A stretch of 64,000 bases of DNA from JBGOTP01 sp963717075 (lineage in GTDB: Bacteria > Acidobacteriota > Vicinamibacteria > Vicinamibacterales > CAVVIG01): assembly GCA_963717075.1 (NCBI GenBank), contig CAVQVI010000007.1, positions 806,001-870,000 on the forward strand, written 5' to 3'. Under the pieces are notes generated by a model. The model saw nothing but the letters and a program-made list of their open reading frames with translations, was not told the origin of the DNA and did no database searches. Shown piece after piece: positions 43,698-54,130 of this stretch. Position numbers and translations under genes: made by a program. Numbering within the stretch: the stretch's first letter is position 1; every line of letters starts with the position of its first letter.

Positions 43698-45062
43698 GTG
43701 TCGAACCCCTTGCGTGTTCTGCGTTCTTCCGGTCTGCGCCTTCGAGTGGGAGCAGGCCTCGCCTGCGTGGCGCTATCCCTGACTCTCGACGGCTGCAGCC
43801 AGCCGTCTGCGTCCGGGACGCCCGCCACGCGCACGGGTGGTGGACGGACCGGGCGCGGGCGCGGCGCGGGCGGTGGAGTCGCGCAACCGGTTGTGACGGC
43901 GAAGGTCAGCCAGAAAGATGTACCTGTCGACATCACCGCGGTCGGCAACGTCGAGGCCTACACGATGATCACCCTGCGTTCGCAGGTCACGGGTCAATTG
44001 CAGGAAGTCTTGCTGCACGAAGGCGATACGGTCAAGCAAGGTGACCTTCTCCTTAAGATCGACGAACGGCCGTTCCGGGCGGCTCTGCAACAGGCCGAAG
44101 CGAACTACGTCCGCGACCAGGCGTTCCTCGCCCAGGCCGAGGCGCAGCTCAGCCGCGACGTCGCCAACGCCGCGTACGTGCAACTTCAATCAGATCGACA
44201 GTCCATGCTGGTCAAACAAGGCATCGTTTCGAAAGACCTCGAGGAGCAGGCTCGCGCCCAGGCCGATGCAACGGCCGCCACGGTCAAGGCCGATCGGGCC
44301 GCCGTTGACAGCGCAAAAGCTCAACTCGTTGCTCAACAAGCAGCAGTGGACAGCGCCAAGGTGCAGCTCAGCTACTGCAACGTCCGTTCGCCCATCGACG
44401 GCCGCACCGGCGACATTGCAGTCAAGGCCGGGAACCTCGTCATGGCCAACAGCACACAGATCATGACCATTGCGCAGGTGCAGCCGGTACTTGTCACCTT
44501 TGCTGTAGCGGCCACGCACTTGCCAACGATCAAAAAGAACTACAGCGAGGCGAAGAGACTGACAGTGACAGCGACGCCCCAGGACGCCGCTTCGCAGTCG
44601 GTTGAAGGCCAGCTCACCTTCTTCGACAACGTCGTCGATCAGACGACGGACACGATCAAACTCAAGGCCACGTTCGCGAATACCAATCGCGGGCTGTGGC
44701 CAGGCGAGTACGTGCGCGTCAATCTGCGTCTGGCGACATTGGAGGGCGCAACGGTCGTTCCCCAACAGGCCGTTCAAACCGGACAGGACGGCCAGTTTGT
44801 GTTCCTCGTCAAAGAAGATTCGACGGTGGAGCAGCGCCCGGTCACCGTGGGCCAACGCGTGAACGAGGAACTCGTCATCGAGAAGGGCCTTACGCCAGGC
44901 GAGACGGTCGTCACCGAAGGCCAACTTCGGCTCGAGCAGGGCACGAAGGTGGAGAGCGCCGACAACGCGGGACGCGCCGGCGGCCGCGGCCAGGGTCGTG
45001 GGGGGCGCGGCGGGGGCGGACGCGACAGGCAAGGCGACCAAGGTGGTCGCGCAGGACAGTGA
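43698..45062 (+). CDS. RND efflux periplasmic adaptor lipoprotein (MdtA-like)
   Basis: Membrane-fusion subunit of 454 residues. GTG 43,698 has GGAG six nt upstream and starts a lipoprotein signal ending LTLDGC (the frame is open from GTG 43,677). Lipoyl halves: ITLRSQVTGQLQEVLLHEGD and VRSPIDGRTGDIAVKAGNLV, with a coiled-coil hairpin between. A Gly/Arg-rich stretch (RTGGGRTGRGRGAGGG) follows the lipobox and another ends the protein, both unusual for the family. Stop overlaps the pump gene by 4 nt (GTGA). Confidence 0.9.
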   Translation: MSNPLRVLRSSGLRLRVGAGLACVALSLTLDGCSQPSASGTPATRTGGGRTGRGRGAGGGVAQPVVTAKVSQKDVPVDITAVGNVEAYTMITLRSQVTGQLQEVLLHEGDTVKQGDLLLKIDERPFRAALQQAEANYVRDQAFLAQAEAQLSRDVANAAYVQLQSDRQSMLVKQGIVSKDLEEQARAQADATAATVKADRAAVDSAKAQLVAQQAAVDSAKVQLSYCNVRSPIDGRTGDIAVKAGNLVMANSTQIMTIAQVQPVLVTFAVAATHLPTIKKNYSEAKRLTVTATPQDAASQSVEGQLTFFDNVVDQTTDTIKLKATFANTNRGLWPGEYVRVNLRLATLEGATVVPQQAVQTGQDGQFVFLVKEDSTVEQRPVTVGQRVNEELVIEKGLTPGETVVTEGQLRLEQGTKVESADNAGRAGGRGQGRGGRGGGGRDRQGDQGGRAGQ

Positions 45063-48000
45063 ACGTTTCCGAAACCTTCATCAGACGTCCCATCGCCACC
45101 AGCCTGTTGATGGCGGCCATCGCGCTGTTCGGCGTGGTGTCGTATCGCGGGCTGGCGGTGGCCGATTTGCCGACCGTGGATTACCCCACGGTCAACGTCA
45201 ACGCCGTATTGCCGGGCGGCGATCCGGTAACGATGGCGGCGACGGTCGCCAGTCCACTCGAGCGCCAGTTCACGACCATCGCCGGCGTCGACGAAATGAC
45301 GTCGTCGAGCGGGACGGGCAACAGCAACATCACGCTGACCTTTGACCTCGACCGCAATATCGACAGCGCCGTCGTCGACGTGCAGACGGCCATCGCCGCC
45401 GCGCTGCCGCTGCTGCCGTCCACGTTGACCTCGCCGCCCTCGTTCCGCAAACAGAATCCCGCCGACCAGCCCATCCTGATGCTCAACCTGACGTCGAGCA
45501 GTCTCGCGATGTCGGCCGTCGACGACTACGCGGAAAACATACTTGCGCCGCGCATCTCGCAAGTCGACGGTGTGGGGCAGGTGAGGGTTCAGGGTGCCCA
45601 AAAATATGCGGTGAGGGTGCAGCTCGATCCGAACAAGCTGCAAGATCAGAAGATCGGCGTGAATGAAGTCGATCAAGCGCTTCAGAACTGGAACGTCAAT
45701 CAACCGACAGGCCAGTTGTTCGGACCGAGTTCCACGTACACCATCAGCGCGAACGGACTGTTGCGGAGCCCGCGAGGCCTGCTCAGCACCGCCGAGAGTT
45801 TCAGACCCATCGTGATCACCTACCGGCAGGGCCGGGCGGTCAGGCTCGATCAGGTGGCCAGCGTCATCGACAGCGTTGAGACGACCACGCAGCGCGCGTG
45901 GCTTTACACCAAGCGCGGGGTGCAGCGCGTCATCACGTTAGAAGTCCAGAAACAGCCCGGCACGAACGTCATCGAGGTCACCGACAGGGTGCGAGCTATC
46001 CTTCCGGAATTGGAAGCGCAGCTGCCCCCCTCCGTGCATCTGAGCATCCGCCAAGACCGGTCGAAAACCATCCGCCAGGCGTTCAACGACATCTCGATCA
46101 CGATGGTCTTCACGCTCGTACTCGTTGTGGGCGTGATCTTTCTCTTCCTCCACAACGGATCGGCGACGCTCATCCCGGCCCTCGCGCTGCCCTTCTCGAT
46201 TCTCGGCACGTTTGCCGTGATGAGGATGCTGAACTACAGCCTCGACAACCTGTCGATGATGGCGCTCATTCTCTCGATCGGCTTTGTCGTGGACGACGCG
46301 ATTGTGATGCTCGAGAACATCGTGCGGCACATGGAAGCAGGCGAACCGCCACTGGAGGCGGCGCTCAAGGGCTCGAAAGAGATCGGCTTCACCATCTTGA
46401 CGATGACCACGTCGCTCGCTGCCGTGTTCATCCCCATCCTGTTCATGGCCGGCATCCTGGGCCGGTTGTTCCGTGAGTTCGCGGTCACAATCACGGCGGC
46501 CATTCTCATTTCCGGTGTCGTTTCTGTGACGTTGACGCCGATGCTGTGCAGCCGCTTCCTCAAAGTCACGCACGCCGATCGAGGCTTCGCCGGTCTCATC
46601 GATCGTGGGTTTGACGCGCTCCTTCGCGGCTATGGATGGAGTCTGAACCTCGTGCTTCGCTACCGCGTGGTCATGATGGCTGTGTTCGTCGCGGTCCTGG
46701 GAGCAACCATCTACATGTACGGCGTCGTGCCCAAAGGCTTCATTCCCGACTCCGACAACGACACGCTGAACATCAACCTGCGGGCTGCCCAAGGCACGTC
46801 GTTCTACGAGATGGTCAACTACATGGAACGGGCGGCGGCTCAAGTCAATCAGAACCCGTATGTCGACGCCATGATGGTCGCCACGGGCGGGGGTGGTCCT
46901 GGCGGCGGCGGTCAGAACTTCGGGCGGATGAACATTCAGTTGACGCCTCGTGCGCAGCGTCCAGTCAGTGCTTCGCAGATCGCCCAGTCGCTCCGCGGCC
47001 CGATCGGGCGGCACCCCGGCTTCCGTGGAAGCGTCAACGTTCCCGCCGCACTCCAAATAGGTGGCTTCCAGGGCAACAGCAGCTACAACCTGATGGTCGA
47101 AAGCCTGAACTACGAGGATTTGACCAAGTGGGCGCCGATGCTCGAACAGGCCATCCGCGAACTGCCCGAAGTGCTGGACGTGTCGACCAATCTCGAGGCG
47201 CGGAGTCCGCGCGTCGATCTCGTCATCGATCGCGACAAGACGGCATCGGTCGGCTTGACGTCGACTGAGATCGCAAACACGCTCAGCGCGGGCCTCGGTC
47301 CGCGGTGGTCGACAACGATCTATGGAGAGCGGTCCCAGTACCGGGTGCTGCTCGAGCTCGATCCGAAGTATCAGGAACAAGCCGACTCGCTGCGAAGGCT
47401 GAACTTCAAGACAGGGGCCGGCAACCTGGTGCCACTCGAGTCCGTGGTCAGCTTCAAGGAAACCGTCGGCCCCCAGAGCGTGAACCACGTTGGGCAGCTA
47501 CCCGCCGTGTCGATTTCGTTCAACCTCAAGCCTGGCGTCTCGCTGGGACAGGCGGTCGATAACGTCAGCGCGGTGGCCAACCGCGTGCTGCCGCCCAACG
47601 TCACGACAACCTTCCAGGGGACGGCCAAGACGTTCCAGCGGTCGATGAACAACCTCGGGCTGCTCCTCTTCATCGCCCTGGGCGTCGTTTATATCGTGCT
47701 CGGCATGCTGTACGAGAGCTATATCCATCCGCTGACGATTCTCTCCGGTCTGCCATCAGCGGGCTTGGGCGCGCTGGTCACGCTGATGCTCTTCAGGAAC
47801 GAGCTGAACATCTATTCGTTTGTCGGCCTCATCATGCTGATCGGCATCGTCAAGAAGAACGCCATCATGCAAATCGACGTCGCACTCGATCTGGAGCGGC
47901 GACTCGGCAAGACCTCGCTCGAGGCGATCTACGAGGGCTGCATCATCCGCTTCCGTCCGATCATGATGACGACGATGGCTGCGCTCTTCGGATCGCTCCC

Positions 48001-48184
48001 GATCGCGCTGGGTTATGGCGCCGGCGGCGAAGCTCGACGCCCGCTGGGCTTGGCCGTCGTCGGCGGTCTCGTGTTCTCGCAGCTGCTCACGTTGTATCTG
48101 ACGCCTGTGGTCTATACGTATACAGCGAAGATCTTCAAGACGCGCAGAATTCTCCACGTCGCTGCGAGTCACGCAACCACATGA
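45059..48184 (+). CDS. RND multidrug efflux permease (MdtB-like)
   Basis: Inner-membrane proton-driven pump of 1041 residues starting at GTG 45,059 (VNVSETFIRRPIATSLLMAA). Twelve-helix HAE1 layout: periplasmic loop after helix 1, the proton-relay helix with the paired Asp in GFVVDDAIVMLENIVRHMEA, and the second half with a matching set of helices ending PLGLAVVGGLVFSQLLTLYL. A Gly-rich insert (GGGGPGGGGQNFG) lies in the second porter domain. Intact and coupled to a near-twin downstream; MdtB/MdtC pairs form mixed trimers. Confidence 0.92.
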   Translation: MNVSETFIRRPIATSLLMAAIALFGVVSYRGLAVADLPTVDYPTVNVNAVLPGGDPVTMAATVASPLERQFTTIAGVDEMTSSSGTGNSNITLTFDLDRNIDSAVVDVQTAIAAALPLLPSTLTSPPSFRKQNPADQPILMLNLTSSSLAMSAVDDYAENILAPRISQVDGVGQVRVQGAQKYAVRVQLDPNKLQDQKIGVNEVDQALQNWNVNQPTGQLFGPSSTYTISANGLLRSPRGLLSTAESFRPIVITYRQGRAVRLDQVASVIDSVETTTQRAWLYTKRGVQRVITLEVQKQPGTNVIEVTDRVRAILPELEAQLPPSVHLSIRQDRSKTIRQAFNDISITMVFTLVLVVGVIFLFLHNGSATLIPALALPFSILGTFAVMRMLNYSLDNLSMMALILSIGFVVDDAIVMLENIVRHMEAGEPPLEAALKGSKEIGFTILTMTTSLAAVFIPILFMAGILGRLFREFAVTITAAILISGVVSVTLTPMLCSRFLKVTHADRGFAGLIDRGFDALLRGYGWSLNLVLRYRVVMMAVFVAVLGATIYMYGVVPKGFIPDSDNDTLNINLRAAQGTSFYEMVNYMERAAAQVNQNPYVDAMMVATGGGGPGGGGQNFGRMNIQLTPRAQRPVSASQIAQSLRGPIGRHPGFRGSVNVPAALQIGGFQGNSSYNLMVESLNYEDLTKWAPMLEQAIRELPEVLDVSTNLEARSPRVDLVIDRDKTASVGLTSTEIANTLSAGLGPRWSTTIYGERSQYRVLLELDPKYQEQADSLRRLNFKTGAGNLVPLESVVSFKETVGPQSVNHVGQLPAVSISFNLKPGVSLGQAVDNVSAVANRVLPPNVTTTFQGTAKTFQRSMNNLGLLLFIALGVVYIVLGMLYESYIHPLTILSGLPSAGLGALVTLMLFRNELNIYSFVGLIMLIGIVKKNAIMQIDVALDLERRLGKTSLEAIYEGCIIRFRPIMMTTMAALFGSLPIALGYGAGGEARRPLGLAVVGGLVFSQLLTLYLTPVVYTYTAKIFKTRRILHVAASHATT

Positions 48185-51100
48185 ACATCTCCGAAGGATT
48201 CATCAGACGGCCGATCGCGACGAGCCTGCTCATGGCGGCGATCGCACTGTTCGGGGCCGTCGCCTATCGGTCGCTTCCGGTCAGCGACCTGCCCAACGTG
48301 GACTTCCCCACACTGCTGGTGACGGCGCAGCTGCCGGGCGCGAGCCCGGAAACGATGGGCGCCTCGGTGGCGACACCCCTCGAAAATCAGTTCTCCACGA
48401 TCGCCGGACTGGAGTCGATGACATCGGTCAACTCGCTCGGCTCCACGCAGATCACACTCGAGTTCGAGCTGAACCGCAGCCTCGACGGTGCAGCGGTGGA
48501 CGTACAAGGGGCGATCACCCAGGCGAGCCGACTGCTGCCGCAGGGCATGCCGACACCGCCCACCTTCACCAAAGTCAACCCGGCCGACCAGCCGATTCTC
48601 TATCTCGTCATCACCTCCACGACGATTCCGCCGTGGAAGCTCGACGAGTGGGCCGAGACGCGCATCGCGCAGCGCATCTCGCAGGTGAGCGGCGTTGCGC
48701 AGGTCCAGGTGCTCGGCAGCCAGAAGTACGCCGTGCACGCGCGCCTCGACCCGCGCGCCCTCGCGGCCCGTCAGATCGGGATCAACGAAGTCGAGGCGGC
48801 GATTCGCAACTGGAACGTGAACGTGCCGGCCGGCAACATCATCGGGCCACACCGGGCCTTCACATTACAGGCGACCGGCCAGTTGATGAACGCGGACGAG
48901 TTCGGGAACATGGTCGTCGCATACCGGAACGGCGCACCCATCCGTCTCGATCAGCTCGGCACGGTTGAAGATGGGGCCGAGGACCCACACACCGGCTCGT
49001 GGTTCTACACGAAGGACAAAGAACAGCGGGCTATCACGCTCGGCATTCAGCGGCAGCCGGGTACGAACACCATCGCGGTGGCCGACGCCGTCAAGAACCT
49101 GATGCCCCAGTTTCAGGCGGAGCTGCCGGCGAGCGTCCACATGGACGTGCTCTACGACCGCTCGGAAACGATCCGCGAGTCGTACCGCGACGTCCAGTTC
49201 ACGATGCTCCTGACGCTCGGTCTCGTGATCATGGTCATCTTCCTGTTCCTGCGGACCGTCTGGGCCACCGTCATCCCGAGCCTCGCGCTGCCGTTCTCGA
49301 TCATCGGTACCTTCGCGATGATGTACATGCTCGGGTACAGCCTCGATAACTTGTCGATGATGGCCCTCATCCTGTCGGTCGGCTTCGTTGTCGACGACGC
49401 GATCGTGATGCTGGAGAACATCTATCGGCACGTCGAGATGGGGGAGGATCCGCTGCAGGCGTCGCTCGTGGGATCGCGAGAAATCGGCTTCACGATTGTC
49501 TCGATGACCCTGTCGCTCGCGGCGGTCTTCATCCCTGTGCTCTTCATGGGCGGCGTGCTGGGCCGGCTGTTCCGCGAGTTCTCGGTGACCATCTGCGTCG
49601 CCATCCTGATCTCAGGAGTGGTGTCAGTGACGCTGACGCCAATGCTCTGCAGCCGTTTTCTGAAAAAGGCGTCGCACGGCGCGGGTTCGTCCAACAGGCT
49701 CTATGACACGACCGAGCGCTGGTTCCAGGCGCTGCTCAAGGGGTACGACGGCACGCTGCAAGTGGTCCTCCGTCATCGAGCGGCGACCATGGCCGCGTTT
49801 GCCATCGTGCTCCTGCTGACGGGCGGGCTCTTTGTCGTCGTGCCGAAGGGCTTCATCCCCGATCAGGACACGGATCAGATCGCCGTCACGACGGAAGCCG
49901 CACAAGGCACCGCCTACGGCAAGCTGGTCGAATACCAAGGACAGGTCGCCGACATCATTCGGCAGGATCCCAATGTGGTCGCGCTCGTCTCGACCATCGG
50001 CGGCAGCGCCGCCAACACACTCGGCGGCCCGAACCTCGGGCAGATCGTCGTCACTCTGAAGCCACGGTCCGAACGGAACGAGCTCGTCGGCGACATCATC
50101 AAGAAGCTGCGCCCCCAGCTTGCCGCTGTGCCGGGGATGAAGGTCTTCATGCAGAATCCGCCGACGATCCGCATCGGCGGCCAGGCGAGCAAGAGCCTCT
50201 ACCAGTACTCGATACAGTCGCCGGACCGGCAGCAGCTCTACGCGGCAGCGCGCGACCTCGAAAAAGAGCTCGCAGAGGTTCCTGGCCTCGAGGATCTGAC
50301 GAGCGATCTTGAAATCACGAGCCCGCAGATCAACGTCGAGATCGATCGCGACAAAGCCGCGTCGCTCGGGATTACCGCCAGCCAGATCGAAAACGCGTTC
50401 TATGACGCGTACGGGCCACGATGGGTGTCGACGATTTACGCGGCAGTTAACGAATACAAAGTGATGTTGGAACTGGCGCCAGAGTTCCAGGCCGACCCGA
50501 GTGCGCTCTCGCTGCTCTACATCAAGGGGAATAGTGGACCCCTCGTGCCGCTCGATACCCTGGCGACCGCCAAGCAGCAGATCGGTCCCCAGACCGTGAA
50601 CCACTACGGCCAGCTCACGTCGGCCACCATCTCGTTTGGCCTGGCGCCGGGCACGGCGCTCGGTGGCGTCCTCAGTCAGGTCAAGGACGTGGCGGACCGC
50701 ACGCTGCCCGACGGCGTCAGCGGTCAGTTTCAGGGCGCGGCCAAGGCCTTCGAGGGCGCGCTCTCGAACCTGGCCATCTTGCTTGTCATCGCGGTGCTGG
50801 TCGTATACATCGTGCTCGGCATCCTCTACGAGAGCTACATCCACCCCCTGACGATTCTCTCGGGTCTGCCTTCGGCAGCCTTCGGCGCCCTCATCACGCT
50901 GATGGTGTTCCAGTTGGATCTGAACATCTACGCGTTTGTGGGGATGATCATGCTCATTGGCATTGTCGAGAAGAACGCCATCATGCAGATCGACTTCGCG
51001 CTCGAAGCAGAGCGCCGCGGCATGTCATCCGAGCAGGCCATCTACCAGGGCTGCCTGGTCCGGTTCCGTCCGATCATGATGACGACGATGGCGGCGATGC

Positions 51101-51306
51101 TCGGAGCCCTGCCGATCGCCGTGGGATATGGTGCCGGCGGCGAAGCAAGGCGGCCGCTCGGACTGGTGGTCGTCGGCGGGTTGCTCTTCTCGCAACTCGT
51201 GACACTCTATCTGACGCCGGTGTTCTTCATCTACATGGCCCAGCTCCAGGCCTGGCTGAAGACGCGCCGGATGGCGGCCGAGCCTCAGCCTGCAACAGGC
51301 ATGTGA
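48181..51306 (+). CDS. RND multidrug efflux permease (MdtC-like)
   Basis: Second permease of 1041 residues, ATG overlapping the MdtB-like stop by 4 nt. It begins MNISEGFIRRPIATSLLMAA and carries the proton-relay block GFVVDDAIVMLENIYRHVEM and the final PLGLVVVGGLLFSQLVTLYL. The two pumps clearly arose by duplication but differ in the porter loops. No TolC-type channel gene is adjacent. Intact frame. Confidence 0.92.
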   Translation: MNISEGFIRRPIATSLLMAAIALFGAVAYRSLPVSDLPNVDFPTLLVTAQLPGASPETMGASVATPLENQFSTIAGLESMTSVNSLGSTQITLEFELNRSLDGAAVDVQGAITQASRLLPQGMPTPPTFTKVNPADQPILYLVITSTTIPPWKLDEWAETRIAQRISQVSGVAQVQVLGSQKYAVHARLDPRALAARQIGINEVEAAIRNWNVNVPAGNIIGPHRAFTLQATGQLMNADEFGNMVVAYRNGAPIRLDQLGTVEDGAEDPHTGSWFYTKDKEQRAITLGIQRQPGTNTIAVADAVKNLMPQFQAELPASVHMDVLYDRSETIRESYRDVQFTMLLTLGLVIMVIFLFLRTVWATVIPSLALPFSIIGTFAMMYMLGYSLDNLSMMALILSVGFVVDDAIVMLENIYRHVEMGEDPLQASLVGSREIGFTIVSMTLSLAAVFIPVLFMGGVLGRLFREFSVTICVAILISGVVSVTLTPMLCSRFLKKASHGAGSSNRLYDTTERWFQALLKGYDGTLQVVLRHRAATMAAFAIVLLLTGGLFVVVPKGFIPDQDTDQIAVTTEAAQGTAYGKLVEYQGQVADIIRQDPNVVALVSTIGGSAANTLGGPNLGQIVVTLKPRSERNELVGDIIKKLRPQLAAVPGMKVFMQNPPTIRIGGQASKSLYQYSIQSPDRQQLYAAARDLEKELAEVPGLEDLTSDLEITSPQINVEIDRDKAASLGITASQIENAFYDAYGPRWVSTIYAAVNEYKVMLELAPEFQADPSALSLLYIKGNSGPLVPLDTLATAKQQIGPQTVNHYGQLTSATISFGLAPGTALGGVLSQVKDVADRTLPDGVSGQFQGAAKAFEGALSNLAILLVIAVLVVYIVLGILYESYIHPLTILSGLPSAAFGALITLMVFQLDLNIYAFVGMIMLIGIVEKNAIMQIDFALEAERRGMSSEQAIYQGCLVRFRPIMMTTMAAMLGALPIAVGYGAGGEARRPLGLVVVGGLLFSQLVTLYLTPVFFIYMAQLQAWLKTRRMAAEPQPATGM

Positions 51307-51372
51307 ACCCCATCTGACTTCCGCGCCCACTCGGGCATCGCTTCCTCACGAACGCCGCCGCGGATCGTATCC

Positions 51373-52776
51373 GTGCTCAACGCACAGGACACACCCGTCG
51401 ACCAAGTCGTCTCAGCCGCGAGCATTGACATTTGGCGGAAGCCGGACGCGCCGAATGGTGGTACCGTTCTCGCACGCCCACAGTCCGACCGATGGCAGAT
51501 GACCTTCGAACCGAACCCTCTCGAGTCGCCTCGGAACACCACGGCGCCCAGCGAAGCGGCGCTGCGCTTCCTTCAATTGAGTGCGCGGCTCTTGCTCGAA
51601 TACAACGTCCGTTCGAAGAGTCTCGAGCGCCACATCGAGCGGATCGCACGGCACGTGGGTGTCAACGTGCAGACGGTCGTGGGGTATCGCGAGGTCACGC
51701 TCGCCATGGCAGATGGACGCGGTCTCCACGCGCGCGCGCCGGAGCTTCGCATCAACGTCGCCGTCAGTGCGGGCACCCTGCATGTCATCGACGAACTGTG
51801 CCTGGATCGCATCGGGCTCGACGAAGCCACGAGGAGTCTGGAAACATTGGAACGCCTGGCGCCGCGGCACGGACGCTGGGTGGTCGCCGTCCTCTTCGGG
51901 CTTGCGGCGTCAGCCATCGCGTGGCTGCTGCGCGCGGACTGGGGCGCGATCGTCGTGAGCGCCGTGTCTGCCGCCGTGGGGCTGATCGCGCGGCAGGAGC
52001 TTGCCAGACGGACTGTCATCCTCTTCGTGCAGCCCTTCGCGGCCGGGCTGATTGGCGCGGCGCTTGGCGGCGCGGCGATCCGTCTGGGCTGGACAGAGAC
52101 GCCGGGCTTGTGCCTGATCGTTCCGGCGCTGATGCTCGTGCCGGGCCCGCATCTCATCAACAGCGCACAAGACATGCTGGATAACCACATGCAGACGGGC
52201 GTCTGCCGCCTGGGGCTCGCCATGGGCATCCTCATCGCCACCGCGCTCGGCGTCGTCCTCGGTGGCTGGCTCACCCTCGGTCCGACGACCCTGTCGACGT
52301 CGCCGTCAGAGGCCATGCGGCTCACGCTGCCGCTGGATATGGCGCTGGCCGGCGTGGCCGCCTGCGGGTTCGGTGCGTTCTACAACGCGCCGTGGCGCGT
52401 CCTGTGGGTGTCGATCCTGTGCGGCATGGTTGGCCACGGTCTCCGCTATCTCTGTCTCGATCACCTGAGCGTGGAAATATCCACGTTGTTCGCGTGCCTG
52501 TCCATCGGGCTGATTGCCGGCGTGGCTGCTGATCGCCTACGGCTGCCGTTTTCGGCCGTCGCGTTTGCAGGCGCCGTGCCGATGATGCCAGGGGTCTTCA
52601 TCTACCAGAGCATTGCGGGCGCCATGCACCTGTCAGCCGCCGGAACAGCGGCCGATCCCGCGCTCGCCGCTGCCACGCTGGCGCTCTCCGGCAAGTCCGT
52701 GTTCGTGGTCGGCGCCATGACGATCGGCCTCCTGGTCGGTGCCCGGCTTGCGGACCTCGCCCACCGCCGCGGCTGA
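51373..52776 (+). CDS. Threonine/serine exporter, ThrE family (fused ThrE and DUF3815-type halves)
   Basis: Membrane protein of up to 467 residues with about 10 helices. A soluble N-terminal part (LLEYNVRSKSLERHIERIARHVG, GVNVQTVVGYREVTLA in separate pieces) leads into LCLIVPALMLVPGPHLINSAQDML, the ThrE signature region, and a second half ending in FAGAVPMMPGVFIYQSIAG. Single-chain versions join the halves that YjjP/YjjB keep separate. The first 42 residues are doubtful: ATG 51,499 is an alternative start to GTG 51,373. Confidence 0.85.
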   Translation: MLNAQDTPVDQVVSAASIDIWRKPDAPNGGTVLARPQSDRWQMTFEPNPLESPRNTTAPSEAALRFLQLSARLLLEYNVRSKSLERHIERIARHVGVNVQTVVGYREVTLAMADGRGLHARAPELRINVAVSAGTLHVIDELCLDRIGLDEATRSLETLERLAPRHGRWVVAVLFGLAASAIAWLLRADWGAIVVSAVSAAVGLIARQELARRTVILFVQPFAAGLIGAALGGAAIRLGWTETPGLCLIVPALMLVPGPHLINSAQDMLDNHMQTGVCRLGLAMGILIATALGVVLGGWLTLGPTTLSTSPSEAMRLTLPLDMALAGVAACGFGAFYNAPWRVLWVSILCGMVGHGLRYLCLDHLSVEISTLFACLSIGLIAGVAADRLRLPFSAVAFAGAVPMMPGVFIYQSIAGAMHLSAAGTAADPALAAATLALSGKSVFVVGAMTIGLLVGARLADLAHRRG

Positions 52777-52813
52777 CTCGGCGACGGTCACCAGGGCCGT
52801 GACACAGCGACCG

Positions 52814-54112
52814 TCACCGCATGTCCCGCGGCTGACCGGTCGATGCGACCACACTGCTCCAGAGTGCGCCCTCCGGGTCGATCTTCTTGCGCTCGGATAC
52901 GGCGAGGGAGATCGGCACGTGGGTGAACTGGTGATTCCAGAAGCTGACGACCATGTTCGTGCGCCCGCTGAGACCCGCGTGGACCGCGCTCTGTCCGAGG
53001 AGCAGGCAGAAGGCCGAGTCGTGCGCCGTCGCCGGCACGCTCCTGATGGTGTAGCTGGGATCGATGTACTTGAGGGTGATCGCCGTGCCGGTCCGCTTGA
53101 AGTGGTCGTTGATCGCGTCGCGCAGAAAGACGCCGATGTCGCCGTACTTGACGTTCCCCGACGCGTCCCGCTCCTGGCTCTTCGCCATCAGATCCTGGCC
53201 GGCGCCTTCCGCGACCACGATCACCGCGTGGCCTCGGCGCTCGAGCCGCTGCTGCAGCGCTGACAGGAACCCCTCGAGGGTGAACGGCACCTCGGGAATC
53301 AGGCAGAAGTTCACGTGGTTGTTGACCAGGGCCGAATACGCCGCGATGAACCCCGAATCGCGGCCCATGAGCTTCACGAGTCCGATTCCGTTGCGCGCCG
53401 CTTCCGCCTCGGCGTTGGCCGCATACGTCGCGCGCCGCGCCTCGGTGACGGCCGTCTCGAATCCAAACGTTCTCTGCACGAACGAGATGTCGTTGTCGAT
53501 CGTCTTCGGGACACCGATGACGCCGACCTTCAAGCCACGCCGCGCCGCTTCCTCGCCGATCTTCTGTGCCCCGCGAAGCGTCCCGTCGCCGCCGATGGCG
53601 AAGAGGATCCCGACCCCCAGGTCTTTCAGGTAGTCGACCATTTCCGCCGGGTCCTGGGGCCCTCGGGACGATCCGAGGATCGATCCGCCGCTCTCGTGAA
53701 TCCGGTGGACGGATTCGGGCGTCAACTCGAGCGGCTCGTGCCCAATCCGACGCACGAGCCCTTCGTAGCCGAAGCGGAAGCCGTAGACCTTCTTCACGCC
53801 GTAATGGTGGCGCAGACTCAGGACGACGGCGCGGATCACGTCGTTCAACCCGGGGCAGAGACCGCCGCACGTCACGATCCCGCAGGCGAGCTTCGCCGGA
53901 TCGAAGAACAGCATCTGCCTCGGTCCGGCGGACTCCATCGCGGGAGGCGCCGCGCCCCTGTCAGACCTGTCCAGCCAGGCGTTGATCCCCTCGAGTGTGG
54001 AGTGATAGAGCACGCGCTCCTCGTCGCGCGTGAACCGGACGCCGGACATCGGCGACGGGATGCGGCACTCGCCGAGCCGCGCTATCGTGAAATCGAGATC
54101 GTTGTCGCGCAT
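52814..54112 (-). CDS. 6-phosphofructokinase, probably ATP-dependent, plant/spirochaete-type clade
   Basis: Glycolytic kinase of 432 residues: CGGLCPGLNDVIRAVV, GGDGTLRGA at 174-182, PKTIDNDI at 202-209 and a GRDSGFIAAYSAL block. Gly rather than Asp in GGDGT points to ATP, while PKTIDND (not PGTIDND) places it in the long clade that also contains PPi enzymes. Length fits that clade. Start ATG 54,112. First listed of three minus-strand sugar-phosphate genes; about 18 nt separate it from fba. Confidence 0.87.
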   Translation of the reverse strand: MRDNDLDFTIARLGECRIPSPMSGVRFTRDEERVLYHSTLEGINAWLDRSDRGAAPPAMESAGPRQMLFFDPAKLACGIVTCGGLCPGLNDVIRAVVLSLRHHYGVKKVYGFRFGYEGLVRRIGHEPLELTPESVHRIHESGGSILGSSRGPQDPAEMVDYLKDLGVGILFAIGGDGTLRGAQKIGEEAARRGLKVGVIGVPKTIDNDISFVQRTFGFETAVTEARRATYAANAEAEAARNGIGLVKLMGRDSGFIAAYSALVNNHVNFCLIPEVPFTLEGFLSALQQRLERRGHAVIVVAEGAGQDLMAKSQERDASGNVKYGDIGVFLRDAINDHFKRTGTAITLKYIDPSYTIRSVPATAHDSAFCLLLGQSAVHAGLSGRTNMVVSFWNHQFTHVPISLAVSERKKIDPEGALWSSVVASTGQPRDMR

Positions 54113-54130
54113 TCGATCCTCACTGCCGAC

